Assembly: GCF_003073135.1 (NCBI RefSeq)
Contig: NZ_PGDQ01000008.1
Span: 62,001-126,000 of the forward strand
From: Euzebya rosea
GTDB taxonomy: Bacteria > Actinomycetota > Nitriliruptoria > Euzebyales > Euzebyaceae
Direction of reading: 5' to 3'
DNA length: 64,000 nt
Numbering within the stretch: position 1 is the first letter of the stretch; each line of letters opens with the position of its first letter. Shown one piece after another: positions 7,774 through 15,387 of this stretch. The position numbers and the translations under genes are program-made. The notes under the pieces were generated by a model. The model saw only the letters and a program-made list of their open reading frames with translations, was not told the DNA's origin and ran no database searches.

Positions 7774-8127
7774 TCAGCTCCCCACGCCGACGGAGAGGAC
7801 GAGGTCGGCGTCGCGGACGACACCCCACAGCTCGGCGTGGTCGCCCTCGATGACGCCAGTGGCCTGCCGGCCGTCGACCCCCAGGGCCACGCTGGCGTCG
7901 GTCTCCACGATCCACTGCAGCGGCCCGCCGAGGACGCCCTTGCGGATCAGGCCCTCGACGGCCTTCGCGACGGGGTGGGTGCCGGCGGACAGCACGGCAG
8001 CCTCGTCGTGGGCGAACACCCGAACCGTGACGCCACGTTCGACGAGTCGTTCGACCAGCCCGAGCGCCGTGATCGTCTGCTCGGTGGCGCTGCCGGCGTT
8101 GAGGACCAGCGCGGCGGAGGCGATCAC
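7774..8127 (-). CDS. Small DsrE/F-like protein without cysteine
   Basis: 117 residues from GTG 8127, which overlaps the TGA of the upstream gene (GTGA), implying translational coupling; a GTG two codons earlier is an alternative. ALVLNAGSATEQTITALGLVERLVERGVTVRVFAHDEAAVL is a typical first half of a DsrE/F domain, and VRDADLVLSVGVGS the last strand. No cysteine is present. It is in the middle of three DsrE-like genes, a layout like DsrEFH or TusDCB. Confidence 0.65.
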   Translation of the reverse strand: MIASAALVLNAGSATEQTITALGLVERLVERGVTVRVFAHDEAAVLSAGTHPVAKAVEGLIRKGVLGGPLQWIVETDASVALGVDGRQATGVIEGDHAELWGVVRDADLVLSVGVGS

Positions 8128-8435
8128 AACCACACCGCCTTGTCGGTCCCGTCGACCAGCAGGTCGCCGACCGCGGGGATGTCGGTGGGCTTGATGCCGT
8201 CGGCCACCGCCGTGGCGGGGATGCCCCGTCGACGAAGCGCATCGACGTCGACCAGCACGGCGGCTCCGGCCGCGAGCGACGTCGCGACGCGGTCGTTGGA
8301 GGGGTGGGCAGGGCGTGCCAGGTCGGCGCCGCGGTCCAGCAGGACGACGGTCACCTCCTCGCCCTTCTGGCTGAGCAGCGCGGACAGGTGGAGCGGCCAG
8401 CAGTCGCCGGCGGACAGCAGGACGGTGGTCCGCAT
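8124..8435 (-). CDS. Small DsrE-like protein with a single cysteine
   Basis: 103 residues. MRTTVLLSAGDCWPLHLSAL and GEEVTVVLLDRGADLA form the first strand-helix-strand of a DsrE-like domain. Cys12 is the only cysteine in the three tandem DsrE-like proteins of this operon. The gene starts one base downstream of the stop of the HTH-TusA regulator. Function is inferred from the neighbourhood (cysH, thioredoxin): possible sulfur carrier or a structural subunit. Confidence 0.6.
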   Translation of the reverse strand: MRTTVLLSAGDCWPLHLSALLSQKGEEVTVVLLDRGADLARPAHPSNDRVATSLAAGAAVLVDVDALRRRGIPATAVADGIKPTDIPAVGDLLVDGTDKAVWL

Positions 8436-8436
8436 G

Positions 8437-9411
8437 TCAGGCCTTCTCGATCAGCAGGCGGATGGCGGGGCGGCCGCCGGCATCCTGTGCGCGTTCGACG
8501 GCGAGCAGGGAGTGGCCGGCACGGTCCGCCCAGCGCGCGAAGGAGGCCGGCGAGCCCGGCCCCTCTGCGAGGACCTCCAGGACGTCACCTGCGTGGAGGT
8601 CGGTCATGGCACGCATGGCCTCGACGACGCCGCTGTCGCGCGCCTGGCCACGGGCGTCGAGGGTGGCGGCCGGGGTGATCGTTGAGCGGGGGGCGCGACC
8701 ACCCGTGGCCCGCATGCGCCACACACGACCGTGGTGGGCCCCGCCGGAGGTCTCGGCCAGGTCGACCATGACGCCCGACCCCTCGGTGGCGCCGGCCAGC
8801 AGGCCACGCTCGAGGGCCTCGGCGAGCGCCGGGTCGAGTCGCTCGACCAGGGCGACAGCCGGCGACAGGCCGCTGACCTCCGCCCAGTCGCTGCCCGCAC
8901 GGTCGACGCGGGCGTCGGGGGCGTAGGCGCGGATGGCCCGGACGGCGCGCTGGGCGGCGTCGGTCATCGCGCGGGACGTGGGTGGTTCGCCCGGCAGCGC
9001 GCTGACCAGCCGACGGCCCTCGTCGCGAGATGCCTCCAGGGCCCTGGCGACCAGCGGCGGGCCGCCGGGGCGGTCCAGCAACGTGACGAGCAGGCGCACC
9101 ATCAGCGCGGCGGCGGCACCGCCGGCGGGCTGCGCGGCGCTGTCGAGGACCGCGTGGTCGTCCTCGACCTCGGGGCGGGCCCGGTAGACGCGGGCGGGAC
9201 GGCCACCGCCGGGGTGCTTGCGCTGCCCGACGGTCAGGAGGCCGGCCTCGGCGAGCAGTCCCAGGTGGGTCCTGGCGACGTTGGGGTGCAGGTCGAAGGT
9301 GTCGGCGACGTCCCGGACCGTCAGGGCGCCGTCGACCTGGCGCAGGTGGTCGTAGATCCCTGCGCGGGTCGAGGAGCCGAGGGCTCGGGTGACGCTGACC
9401 GTTCCGGACAT
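8437..9411 (-). CDS. Winged-helix regulator fused to a degenerate TusA domain
   Basis: 324 residues. Residues 1-80 are an ArsR/SufR-like winged helix (STRAGIYDHLRQ, HPNVARTHLGLLAEAGLL, then the wing GGGRPARVYRA). Residues 100-235 form a middle domain of unknown fold. Residues 250-324 align with TusA/SirA: LDARGQARDSGVVEAM, then a glycine-containing turn (LHAGDVLEV), ARWADRAGHSLL and the IEKA end. In TusA this first segment is the CPxP sulfur-relay motif; here the cysteine is arginine and both prolines are gone. The whole protein has no cysteine. It heads an operon of DsrE-like genes, natural partners of TusA, so it may sense them by protein contact. Confidence 0.75.
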   Translation of the reverse strand: MSGTVSVTRALGSSTRAGIYDHLRQVDGALTVRDVADTFDLHPNVARTHLGLLAEAGLLTVGQRKHPGGGRPARVYRARPEVEDDHAVLDSAAQPAGGAAAALMVRLLVTLLDRPGGPPLVARALEASRDEGRRLVSALPGEPPTSRAMTDAAQRAVRAIRAYAPDARVDRAGSDWAEVSGLSPAVALVERLDPALAEALERGLLAGATEGSGVMVDLAETSGGAHHGRVWRMRATGGRAPRSTITPAATLDARGQARDSGVVEAMRAMTDLHAGDVLEVLAEGPGSPASFARWADRAGHSLLAVERAQDAGGRPAIRLLIEKA

Positions 9412-9468
9412 GGCCCTGTTGTACCCACTCGACCCCCGGCGCGGACAGTGGAAACAGTACTTAACCGG

Positions 9469-10107
9469 TCAGCGCGTGTTGAGCAACGTTGGCAACTCAA
9501 GCCGTGCGGTGACCACGAGCGCGTTGTCCCCGGCCTCGACGGTCACGAGGGTCGTCCCGGCCGGCAGGGGCGGCAGGGACATCGACAGCGGGGTCGGGAG
9601 CAGGCGGATGCGGTCCCCGGCGAGCGTGGGACGCAGGCGCACGCCGACGCGGGGCATCCCCGCGAAGCCCGTGCGCGGCCAGCGAACCGTCACCGCGCCG
9701 TCGCCGATCTCCAACGACCCGCGGACGCCGGCCCGGCGCAGCACCTCCGCCGCCGGCACGCGCGCGACGAGCAGCCCGGTACCGGCGACGACATCCAGGC
9801 GGACCCCGATCACCAGGCCGACGAACGACAGCCGGACCTCCTCCATCTCGACACCCGGGAGTATCGCGCGGTCGCAGCGGGCCAGGACGATGGGCACCCG
9901 GCGCCGCAGCAGGCTGGGCAGGAGCGGCAGGACCGGCACGGTCACCACGAGGTCGTCGCTGGGGGCCAGCACGTCGGCGATCAGGGCGGCCGTCCGGGCA
10001 CGGACGGCGGCCCGTGCGAGCAGCTCCACCGTCGCCAGGCCGAGGACGGCGAGTCCCGACATCGCCAGCCCCGTCGCGGCGGGGCCCAACCCTGCAATGG
10101 CCGGCAC
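9469..10107 (-). CDS. DUF2993 / LmeA-like lipid-binding protein
   Basis: 212 residues. An N-terminal hydrophobic segment (about residues 5-28) precedes ALIADVLAPSDDLVVTVPVLPLLPSLL and later VRLRPTLAGDRIRLLPTPLSMSLPPLP, the repeated amphipathic strands of DUF2993. In mycobacteria a member (LmeA) binds phospholipid and acts in envelope glycolipid maturation; that role is not shown here. The start lies two bases after the moaD-like stop, and the end is 57 bases before the HTH-TusA gene, so read-through into the sulfur operon is possible. Confidence 0.75.
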   Translation of the reverse strand: MPAIAGLGPAATGLAMSGLAVLGLATVELLARAAVRARTAALIADVLAPSDDLVVTVPVLPLLPSLLRRRVPIVLARCDRAILPGVEMEEVRLSFVGLVIGVRLDVVAGTGLLVARVPAAEVLRRAGVRGSLEIGDGAVTVRWPRTGFAGMPRVGVRLRPTLAGDRIRLLPTPLSMSLPPLPAGTTLVTVEAGDNALVVTARLELPTLLNTR

Positions 10108-10109
10108 GG

Positions 10110-10367
10110 CTACCCTCCGGCGAATGGTGGCAGCAACGCAACCTCGGCACCTGCGGTGACGGTGCGCTCGGATTCCGGGTCGGTCGGCGTGCCGTCGACC
10201 ATGACCGCCGCGACACGCAGGCGATCGGCGAAGCGTTGGCCGAACCGCTGCGACAGCTCGTCCAGCAACGCCGGCAGCGTCGTGGGCGCGTCCACGGCCA
10301 CCTCACCGGTGCCCGCGGCATCGCGCAGCGCGGCGAACAGCCTGACCGTGACCACAGGGGTGTCCAT
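10110..10367 (-). CDS. MoaD/ThiS-family ubiquitin-like sulfur carrier
   Basis: 85 residues, starting MDTPVVTVRLFAALRDAAGTGEV and ending PPFAGG. The C-terminal Gly-Gly is the residue pair that is adenylated and thiocarboxylated in MoaD and ThiS. The sequence FAALRDAAG is more like MoaD (molybdopterin synthase small subunit). A -10 box TAGGAT lies eight bases upstream of the ATG, so the transcript is likely leaderless. No moaE or moeB is adjacent, so the partner is not known. Confidence 0.88.
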   Translation of the reverse strand: MDTPVVTVRLFAALRDAAGTGEVAVDAPTTLPALLDELSQRFGQRFADRLRVAAVMVDGTPTDPESERTVTAGAEVALLPPFAGG

Positions 10368-10375
10368 GGCGTCGA

Positions 10376-10381
10376 ATCCTA
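10376..10381 (-). promoter_or_regulatory. Predicted leaderless -10 box of the moaD-like gene
   Basis: TAGGAT on the minus strand, eight bases before ATG 10367. Confidence 0.5.
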
Positions 10382-10445
10382 GTCGCTGCTCGATTTTGCT
10401 AGCGTTGCCCGCTGTCGGAACGAGGACAAGAGGAGAAGGACGGCC

Positions 10446-11126
10446 ATGCAGCTGCTGGTGCTGATCGGTGGGACGGGGCGTCCGACCGAGCTCCTGCCTG
10501 CCCTGGAGTTCCTTGACCACACGCTCGTCGCGGCCACGCTGGAACCCGACTCGCTGAGCGCCGCACCCGACTGCGAGGTCATCGTCGTAGACGCCACCTC
10601 CAACCTGGCGGGAGCCTCCCAGACCTGCCGTGCCGCCGCGACCAGCGAGGTGCAGCGGCCGATCCTCGTCGTGGTGGGCGAGGGCGGGTTGGCGGCCCTC
10701 AAGCCGACGTGGGGGTTCGACGACATCATCCTTCCCAAGGCCGGCCCGGCGGAGCTGGAGACGCGTATCCGGTTGCTGGCGGAGCGCGAGTCGGCGACCG
10801 GTGGCAACGTTTCGCGCGTCGGGGACCTGACCATCGACGAGAACACCTACGTCGTGCGGTTGCGCGGCGAACCCGTCGACCTGACGTTCCGGGAGTTCGA
10901 GCTGCTCAGCTACCTGGCGGCGAACCCCGGGCGCGTGTTCACCCGCTCGCAGCTGCTGGCGGAGGTGTGGGGCTACGACTACTTCGGGGGCACCCGGACC
11001 GTCGACGTCCACGTCCGCCGGCTCCGCGCCAAGCTCGGCCACGACTACGACATGATGATCGGGACCGTCCGCGGGGTGGGCTACAAGCTTGATCCTCAAG
11101 CTGCGCAGGGTTCTGCCGATACCTGA
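10446..11126 (+). CDS. glnR: GlnR-type response regulator (nitrogen regulation)
   Basis: 226 residues, start supported by GAGGAGAAGGA. The receiver-like half contains VIVVDATSNLAGA, the degenerate phospho-acceptor region of actinobacterial GlnR, and LKPTWGFDDIILPKAGPAELETR. The C-terminal winged helix (from about residue 128) has LTFREFELLSYLAANPGRVFTR and DYFGGTRTVDVHVRRLRAKLG, nearly identical to Streptomyces GlnR. GlnR is an orphan regulator without a partner kinase that controls glnA, amt and related genes; none is in the window. No histidine kinase gene is adjacent, as expected. Confidence 0.9.
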   Translation: MQLLVLIGGTGRPTELLPALEFLDHTLVAATLEPDSLSAAPDCEVIVVDATSNLAGASQTCRAAATSEVQRPILVVVGEGGLAALKPTWGFDDIILPKAGPAELETRIRLLAERESATGGNVSRVGDLTIDENTYVVRLRGEPVDLTFREFELLSYLAANPGRVFTRSQLLAEVWGYDYFGGTRTVDVHVRRLRAKLGHDYDMMIGTVRGVGYKLDPQAAQGSADT

Positions 11127-11193
11127 TCGGGACGACGGGTCGACGCCGGGCCGTCGGCATGCTCGAATATCCCCTGCCGGAAGCTCGACCAGA

Positions 11194-11820
11194 ATGACCG
11201 CCACCGCCGTGGACCTCGAACAGCAGCTCGAAGCCGAGGATGGCGTGATCGACGTCGATCGCGTGATGCCTCACCTCGATTTCCCCTGGGCATCGCTGCC
11301 CCCCGGGCCCCGTCGGTGGGCGCCGACCGACCTGTCGGTGGAGGTGGAGGAGGACACGCTCTCCGCGGTCCGCCTGACCTATCGCACGGTCGGCGACCGG
11401 GCCGTCGTGGTCGCCGGGGTCCGTCCCGACGTCGACGTCGACTGGATGGCCGAGCGCATGGCCACCCCTCTGCTGTTCGCGCAGCTCCGCAGGACCAACG
11501 CCGGCGTCGCGCCCGCGTCGCTGATGGCGGCGCTGGAAACGGAGATGCAGTGGGACGAGGCGACCGACGACGGCTGGACGTTCGGCAGGTGCGGCGTCGG
11601 ATCCCGTCCGGTGCGCCTGGCACACCGGACCAGCGAGGACGGCCACGTCATCGTCGCCGCGTCCGGCGTCGCGATCGAGGAGCTGACCACGCTGGTCGGC
11701 GGCCTGATCGACCTGACCGACGACCCCGAGGCCGCCGACGAGCTGCACGTGCGCCATCGCCGGGCGCTGGCCCAGCGCTGGTGGGACGCCCCCCGCACCC
11801 CCTGGACCCCCGACAACTAG
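11194..11820 (+). CDS. Hypothetical protein, possibly YbjN-like
   Basis: 208 residues from ATG 11194. The alternating hydrophobic and acidic pattern LSVEVEEDTLSAVRLTYRTVGDRAVVVAGV, then LLFAQLRRTNAGVAPASLMAAL and HVIVAASGVAIEELTTLV, is weakly reminiscent of YbjN or secretion-chaperone-like folds, but I see no decisive motif. There is no signal peptide or membrane segment. It follows glnR by 67 bases on the same strand and converges on mshD. Confidence 0.7.
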   Translation: MTATAVDLEQQLEAEDGVIDVDRVMPHLDFPWASLPPGPRRWAPTDLSVEVEEDTLSAVRLTYRTVGDRAVVVAGVRPDVDVDWMAERMATPLLFAQLRRTNAGVAPASLMAALETEMQWDEATDDGWTFGRCGVGSRPVRLAHRTSEDGHVIVAASGVAIEELTTLVGGLIDLTDDPEAADELHVRHRRALAQRWWDAPRTPWTPDN

Positions 11821-11828
11821 GGGTCGGG
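11809..11828. terminator. Small hairpin between convergent genes
   Basis: CCCGAC and GTCGGG are separated by eight bases containing the stop codon at 11818-11820. The stem is only 6 bp, so the call is tentative. Confidence 0.35.
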
Positions 11829-11832
11829 CACC

Positions 11833-12807
11833 TCAGGCGGGACGGAGCAGGGCCCTCGACGTCGCCTTCGCCGGCGGGATGTCGTCGCTGAAGCAGACCT
11901 CGCGGTAGCGCGTCTCGAAGCCCTCGGAGGTGTAGAGGGCGACGGGGCCGGCGCTGGCGCAGTCGACGTAGAGGACGAGGTGGTCCGAGCGAGTGGCCAG
12001 GTGGCGCATGCCCTGGCGCAGCAGGATCCGACCGAGGCCCATGCCCTGGGCGCGCGGGTGGACGGCCAGCACGTAGACCTCCCCCTCCGGACCGTGTGCG
12101 GGCTTGCCGCCGTTGGGTTCGTGCTCGTGCCACTTGGTCCAGTGGAAGCCGAGCGGCTCGTCCCCGCGGAAGGCCATGAACAGGCCGTCGGGGTCGAACC
12201 AGTCCAGGCGACGTCGCTCGGCCAGGTCCTCGGCGGTCCAGGCCCCGTTCTCGGGGTGACCGACGAACGCGGCGTTGTTGACCTCCAGGAACGCCTCGTC
12301 GTCCTCGCCCGGACGGTAGGTGCGGAGCGTCACGCCTTCGGGCAACGGCTCGGGCTCGGGGATCCCGTCGGTGCCGCGGACCATGTAGGCCAGCTCCCGC
12401 TGGATCGCGAAGCCCATCTCGTGGGCGAGGGTGTCCTGCGGCGTCTCCACGCGGTGCACCCACAGGAACATCCGTCCGCCACCGGCGCGGGCGACCAGCC
12501 GACGGGTGGACTCCAGCAGCGCGGCCTGCACGCCCTCGTCCTGGTGCGCGGGATGGACGACCATCTCCACGGCCAGGCGGGGGTCGTCGGGCCCGGGGTT
12601 CCAGCGCAGGTGGACGTAGCCGATCAGCTCGCCGGAGTGGGCGTAGGCGAGGATGCCGTCCCAGTCCGCGGCACCCACGGACAGGTGGGCCATCTTGTGC
12701 TCACCGATGGGCGCGTGGCCCTCGATGCGGGTGGTCGTGTCCACGAGCGCACGGATGTCGGCGAGCGCGTGGGCGTCGAGGTGGCGGTGGATCTCGAAGT
12801 CGGTCAA
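11833..12807 (-). CDS. mshD: Mycothiol synthase (two GNAT domains)
   Basis: 324 residues, about the usual MshD length. Two acetyltransferase domains are visible: an N-terminal one (VEMVVHPAHQDEGVQAALL) and a C-terminal one with VLAVHPRAQGMGLGRILL. Signature segments VNNAAFVGHPENGAW and FMAFRGDEPLGFHWTKWHEHEPN are typical. It acetylates Cys-GlcN-Ins in the last step of mycothiol synthesis, which marks the host as a mycothiol-using actinobacterium. The start is TTG 12807; no ATG or GTG lies nearby at the N-terminus, and a TACCCT -10 box is eight bases upstream. Confidence 0.93.
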   Translation of the reverse strand: MTDFEIHRHLDAHALADIRALVDTTTRIEGHAPIGEHKMAHLSVGAADWDGILAYAHSGELIGYVHLRWNPGPDDPRLAVEMVVHPAHQDEGVQAALLESTRRLVARAGGGRMFLWVHRVETPQDTLAHEMGFAIQRELAYMVRGTDGIPEPEPLPEGVTLRTYRPGEDDEAFLEVNNAAFVGHPENGAWTAEDLAERRRLDWFDPDGLFMAFRGDEPLGFHWTKWHEHEPNGGKPAHGPEGEVYVLAVHPRAQGMGLGRILLRQGMRHLATRSDHLVLYVDCASAGPVALYTSEGFETRYREVCFSDDIPPAKATSRALLRPA

Positions 12808-12815
12808 CGCGTCCG

Positions 12816-12821
12816 AGGGTA
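12816..12821 (-). promoter_or_regulatory. Predicted -10 box of mshD
   Basis: TACCCT on the minus strand, eight bases upstream of the TTG start. The same hexamer precedes purF, purL, purQ and purC. Confidence 0.45.
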
Positions 12822-12837
12822 GGCCGAGGAAATCGAT

Positions 12838-12868
12838 TTGGCGCAGACCCCGGATGAGGCGCTACACT
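12838..12868 (+). promoter_or_regulatory. Probable promoter of the tRNA cluster
   Basis: TTGGCG at 12838-12843 and TACACT at 12863-12868, spacer 19 bases, about 70 bases upstream of tRNA-Lys. The long spacer lowers confidence. Confidence 0.4.
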
Positions 12869-12936
12869 CTCCGCTCCGCCGTCCGGTTGAACTTCTCGGT
12901 GGAGCCAACGGGCCACGACGCAGGTAACCTGCCGAC

Positions 12937-13008
12937 GGGCCGTTAGCTCAACGGGTAGAGCTCCGGACTTTTAATCCGGCGGAGCGGGTTCGAGCCCCGC
13001 ACGGCTCT
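12937..13008 (+). tRNA. tRNA-Lys (anticodon TTT)
   Basis: Acceptor stem GGGCCGT pairs with ACGGCTC (one G-U). D stem GCTC/GAGC, anticodon stem CCGGA/TCCGG with loop CTTTTAA, T stem GCGGG/CCCGC with TTCGAGC loop. CCA is not encoded. Confidence 0.95.
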
Positions 13009-13062
13009 CGTGGAATGCTCGAAGAACTGAATACGCCAGAACCGAGGACATCCTCAACACGA

Positions 13063-13137
13063 GGACCTGTGGAGCAGCTAGGAGTGCTCGTCACCCTGTC
13101 AAGGTGAAGGCCGCGGGTTCAAATCCCGTCAGGTCCG
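13063..13137 (+). tRNA. tRNA-Asp (anticodon GTC)
   Basis: Acceptor GGACCTG/CAGGTCC, D stem GAGC/GCTC, anticodon stem TCACC/GGTGA with loop CTGTCAA, T loop TTCAAAT, discriminator G as expected for Asp. CCA is not encoded. Confidence 0.95.
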
Positions 13138-13160
13138 CTCGGTACACACAAGTACATCAA

Positions 13161-13237
13161 GGTCAGGTAGCTCAGTTGGTACGAGCGTCCGACTGAAACT
13201 CGGAAGGTCGGCGGTTCGACCCCGCCCCTGACCACCA
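13161..13237 (+). tRNA. tRNA-Phe (anticodon GAA), CCA encoded
   Basis: Acceptor GGTCAGG/CCTGACC, D stem GCTC/GAGC, anticodon stem TCCGA/TCGGA with loop CTGAAAC, T stem GGCGG/CCGCC with TTCGACC. The discriminator A (13234) is followed by an encoded CCA (13235-13237), unlike the other two tRNAs here. Confidence 0.95.
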
Positions 13238-13246
13238 CGATCACCT

Positions 13247-13272
13247 CAACGCCCCGGTCCGCCGGGGCGTTG
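13247..13272. terminator. Terminator of the tRNA cluster
   Basis: CAACGCCCCGG, loop TCCG, CCGGGGCGTTG: a perfect 11-bp stem. It also stands at the end of the convergent marR gene. Confidence 0.85.
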
Positions 13273-13292
13273 CTGCGTCCGGGCCCAGACGA

Positions 13293-13772
13293 TCACGCCT
13301 CGCCCCACGCAGCCCCGACACCGGGCACGACGTTGTCGACGATCGCGGATGCGATGTCCCGCATCTGCTGGACCTGACCGGGCTCGAGCACATCGAACAC
13401 CGCCTGGCGGACCGACTCGACGTGGTCCGGCGCAGCTGCCACGAGGTGCCGCTGACCCTCGTCGGTGAGCGTGGCGAGGGTGACCCGGCCGTCCTCGGTC
13501 GAGCGGCAGCGCTGGAGCCACCCGCGGGACTCCAGCCGCCGAGCCGCATGTGACAACCGCGACAACGACCCGTTGGCCACCTGCGCCAGCTCGCTCATCG
13601 GCCGGGTCCGGTCCGGCGACGACGACAGACCGGCCATGATCGAGTACTCGAAGAAGGACAGGCCGTGGGGCCGAAGCGTGTCCTCGAGCTGCCCGGGCAG
13701 GACCAGCAGCAGCGCGGAGAGCCAGCGCCAGGCCTGCAGCTCATCGGGGGACAACCATCGCGTATCCGTCAT
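13293..13772 (-). CDS. MarR-family transcriptional regulator
   Basis: 159 residues from ATG 13772. The winged-helix core has FEYSIMAGLSSSP, MSELAQVANGSLSRLSHAARRLESRGWLQR and the wing EDGRVTLATLTDEGQRHL. MarR proteins bind short inverted repeats and respond to phenolics, oxidants or other small ligands. It is divergent from the doxX-like gene, and TTGAA-N2-TTCAA-type sites between them are the probable operators for both genes. No cysteine is obvious in a sensor position except one in the wing region (QRCRS). Confidence 0.92.
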   Translation of the reverse strand: MTDTRWLSPDELQAWRWLSALLLVLPGQLEDTLRPHGLSFFEYSIMAGLSSSPDRTRPMSELAQVANGSLSRLSHAARRLESRGWLQRCRSTEDGRVTLATLTDEGQRHLVAAAPDHVESVRQAVFDVLEPGQVQQMRDIASAIVDNVVPGVGAAWGEA

Positions 13773-13798
13773 GCACCACAGTGTGCCGAAGAAAACAC

Positions 13799-13810
13799 TT
13801 GAATGTTCAA
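13799..13810. promoter_or_regulatory. Putative MarR operator 1
   Basis: TTGAATGTTCAA, inverted repeat TTGAA-N2-TTCAA, 26 bases upstream of marR. Confidence 0.55.
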
Positions 13811-13835
13811 TCTCCTTGGGTACCGTGTCGTTTAG

Positions 13836-13853
13836 TTGAACGTTCACGTGAAC
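13836..13853. promoter_or_regulatory. Putative MarR operator 2 with overlapping palindrome
   Basis: TTGAACGTTCAC (same arms as operator 1, one mismatch) overlaps the perfect 12-base palindrome GTTCACGTGAAC at 13842-13853. It lies 28 bases before the doxX-like start. Confidence 0.55.
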
Positions 13854-13881
13854 GTCGAAGCCTCGAAACGGAGCCCAAGAA

Positions 13882-14268
13882 ATGAACGCTGCACTCTGGA
13901 CCATCCAGATCGTCCTCGGACTCGTCTTCCTCGCCGCTGGTGCGATGAAGGCCACCAAGACACCCGACGAGCTCAAGGCATCCGCCGGTGAGTCCATGGG
14001 CTGGGTCGACGACGTGTCGGCCGGACAGGTCCGCACCATCGGCATCCTCGAGGTGCTGGGTGGCATCGGCCTGATCCTTCCCCCAGCCATCGACGTCCTG
14101 CCGACCCTCACCCCGATCGCCGCGACCGGCCTGGTCGTGACGATGCTCGGCGCCATCGTCGTGCACATCCGCCGCAAGGAGTACGTGCCGTCGGTCGTGG
14201 TCAACGCCGTCCTCGGTGGCCTCGCCCTCGTGGTCGCGGTCACCCGCTTCGGCCCGCAGGCCTTCTGA
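13882..14268 (+). CDS. DoxX-family membrane protein
   Basis: 128 residues with four hydrophobic segments. The N-terminal WTIQIVLGLVFLAAGAMKATKT and the GILEVLGGIGLILPPAIDVLPTLTPIAA region are typical of DoxX-like proteins, which associate with redox or quinone chemistry in the membrane. Divergence from a MarR regulator with shared operators suggests induction by a toxic or oxidising compound. The substrate is not known. Confidence 0.85.
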   Translation: MNAALWTIQIVLGLVFLAAGAMKATKTPDELKASAGESMGWVDDVSAGQVRTIGILEVLGGIGLILPPAIDVLPTLTPIAATGLVVTMLGAIVVHIRRKEYVPSVVVNAVLGGLALVVAVTRFGPQAF

Positions 14269-14343
14269 CCGTCTCCTCCTGATCGTCGCCGGCCCGGCCC
14301 GGGAGGGCGGACCGGCCGGGTACCCCCGTCGGCGGTTGGTGCC

Positions 14344-14349
14344 TACGCT
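14344..14349 (+). promoter_or_regulatory. Predicted leaderless -10 box
   Basis: TACGCT, then six bases, then ATG 14356. Confidence 0.5.
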
Positions 14350-14355
14350 GCAGGC

Positions 14356-15387
14356 ATGACCTCCACCGCATCACTCGCCGACCAGCTGCTCGACGCCCAG
14401 GTTGCCTGGATCCTCGAGCAGCTGACGGGGCCACGGCTGCCCGAGCTGCTCGAGCGCGACGTCGACGACCTGCTCGCCGTGGCCGGCCGGATCAGGCTGG
14501 ACGCCGCGGTCGACCCGATTGACGTCACCCGAGTCGTGCACCGGGTCATGGGCACCGTCCCCGCCAGCACCACCGCCACCACGATGGTGCAGGCCACCGC
14601 CGACCAGCTCCACGAGGGACCCACCGCCCGCGTTGCCCCGGCCGACGTCGTCGATCGCGAGCAGGTCGAGGCGCTGGTCGACGCGCTGATGCCGTTGCGA
14701 CCGCTGGTGGGCCAGGCGCTGGACCGCATGGCCGACTCGCCGCGCATGGGCACCCTCGCCTCGGGCTTCGTGACCAAGCTCGTGGTCGACGTCCTGGAGG
14801 CCAACCGGTCGATGGCGCAGAAGATCCCCGGGGTCGGTTCGCTGGTGTCGTTCGGCACCAACGCCGCGACCAAGGTCGTCGGGGTGGCCGACAAGCAGGT
14901 CCAGTCGCTGCTCGGTGACACGGCCGGCAAGGGCGCCGCGTTCGCCGTCCGACGCCTCAACAAGGTCGTCATGGACACCCTGAACGACCCGATGATGCGT
15001 GATGCGGTCCTGGAGGTCTGGGACGCCCATGCCGGCGACGCCTTCGACGGCGTCGGCGACGCGGAGGGACAGGTCGGCCGCGACGACATCCGTACGCTCG
15101 CCGGGGTCCTGCAGGACATCGTCATCGCCGCGGGTCCGAGCGAACCGGCGCTGGCCTTCGCCGAGGCATGGATCACCATGTTCTTCGACATCTACGGCGA
15201 GTACCCCATCGCCACGCTCCTGGAGGAGCTGGAGATCAGCCGGGACGACCTGGTCGCCGACGCGATCGCGATCGTGCCGCCCCTCGTGGCCGCCGCGCAC
15301 GAGGACGGCTGGCTCGAACAGGCCATCCGGACCCGCCTGGAGCCGTTCTTCGCCTCACCGGCCGTCACCGCCATCCTCGCGGGCTGA
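14356..15387 (+). CDS. Hypothetical alpha-helical protein
   Basis: 343 residues, probably leaderless. The sequence is mostly helical with acidic and hydrophobic heptads (ADQLLDAQVAWILEQL; DREQVEALVDALMPLRPLVGQAL) and a central stretch GVGSLVSFGTNAATKVVGVADKQVQSLLG. There is no signal peptide or clear transmembrane helix and no motif I recognise. Its last 33 bases overlap the convergent membrane-protein gene at 15355. Confidence 0.75.
   Translation: MTSTASLADQLLDAQVAWILEQLTGPRLPELLERDVDDLLAVAGRIRLDAAVDPIDVTRVVHRVMGTVPASTTATTMVQATADQLHEGPTARVAPADVVDREQVEALVDALMPLRPLVGQALDRMADSPRMGTLASGFVTKLVVDVLEANRSMAQKIPGVGSLVSFGTNAATKVVGVADKQVQSLLGDTAGKGAAFAVRRLNKVVMDTLNDPMMRDAVLEVWDAHAGDAFDGVGDAEGQVGRDDIRTLAGVLQDIVIAAGPSEPALAFAEAWITMFFDIYGEYPIATLLEELEISRDDLVADAIAIVPPLVAAAHEDGWLEQAIRTRLEPFFASPAVTAILAG

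Noticed and set aside
12937-13237. Integrative element or att site at the tRNA cluster
   Set aside because: No integrase and no duplicated tRNA 3' end on either side; flanking genes are housekeeping.
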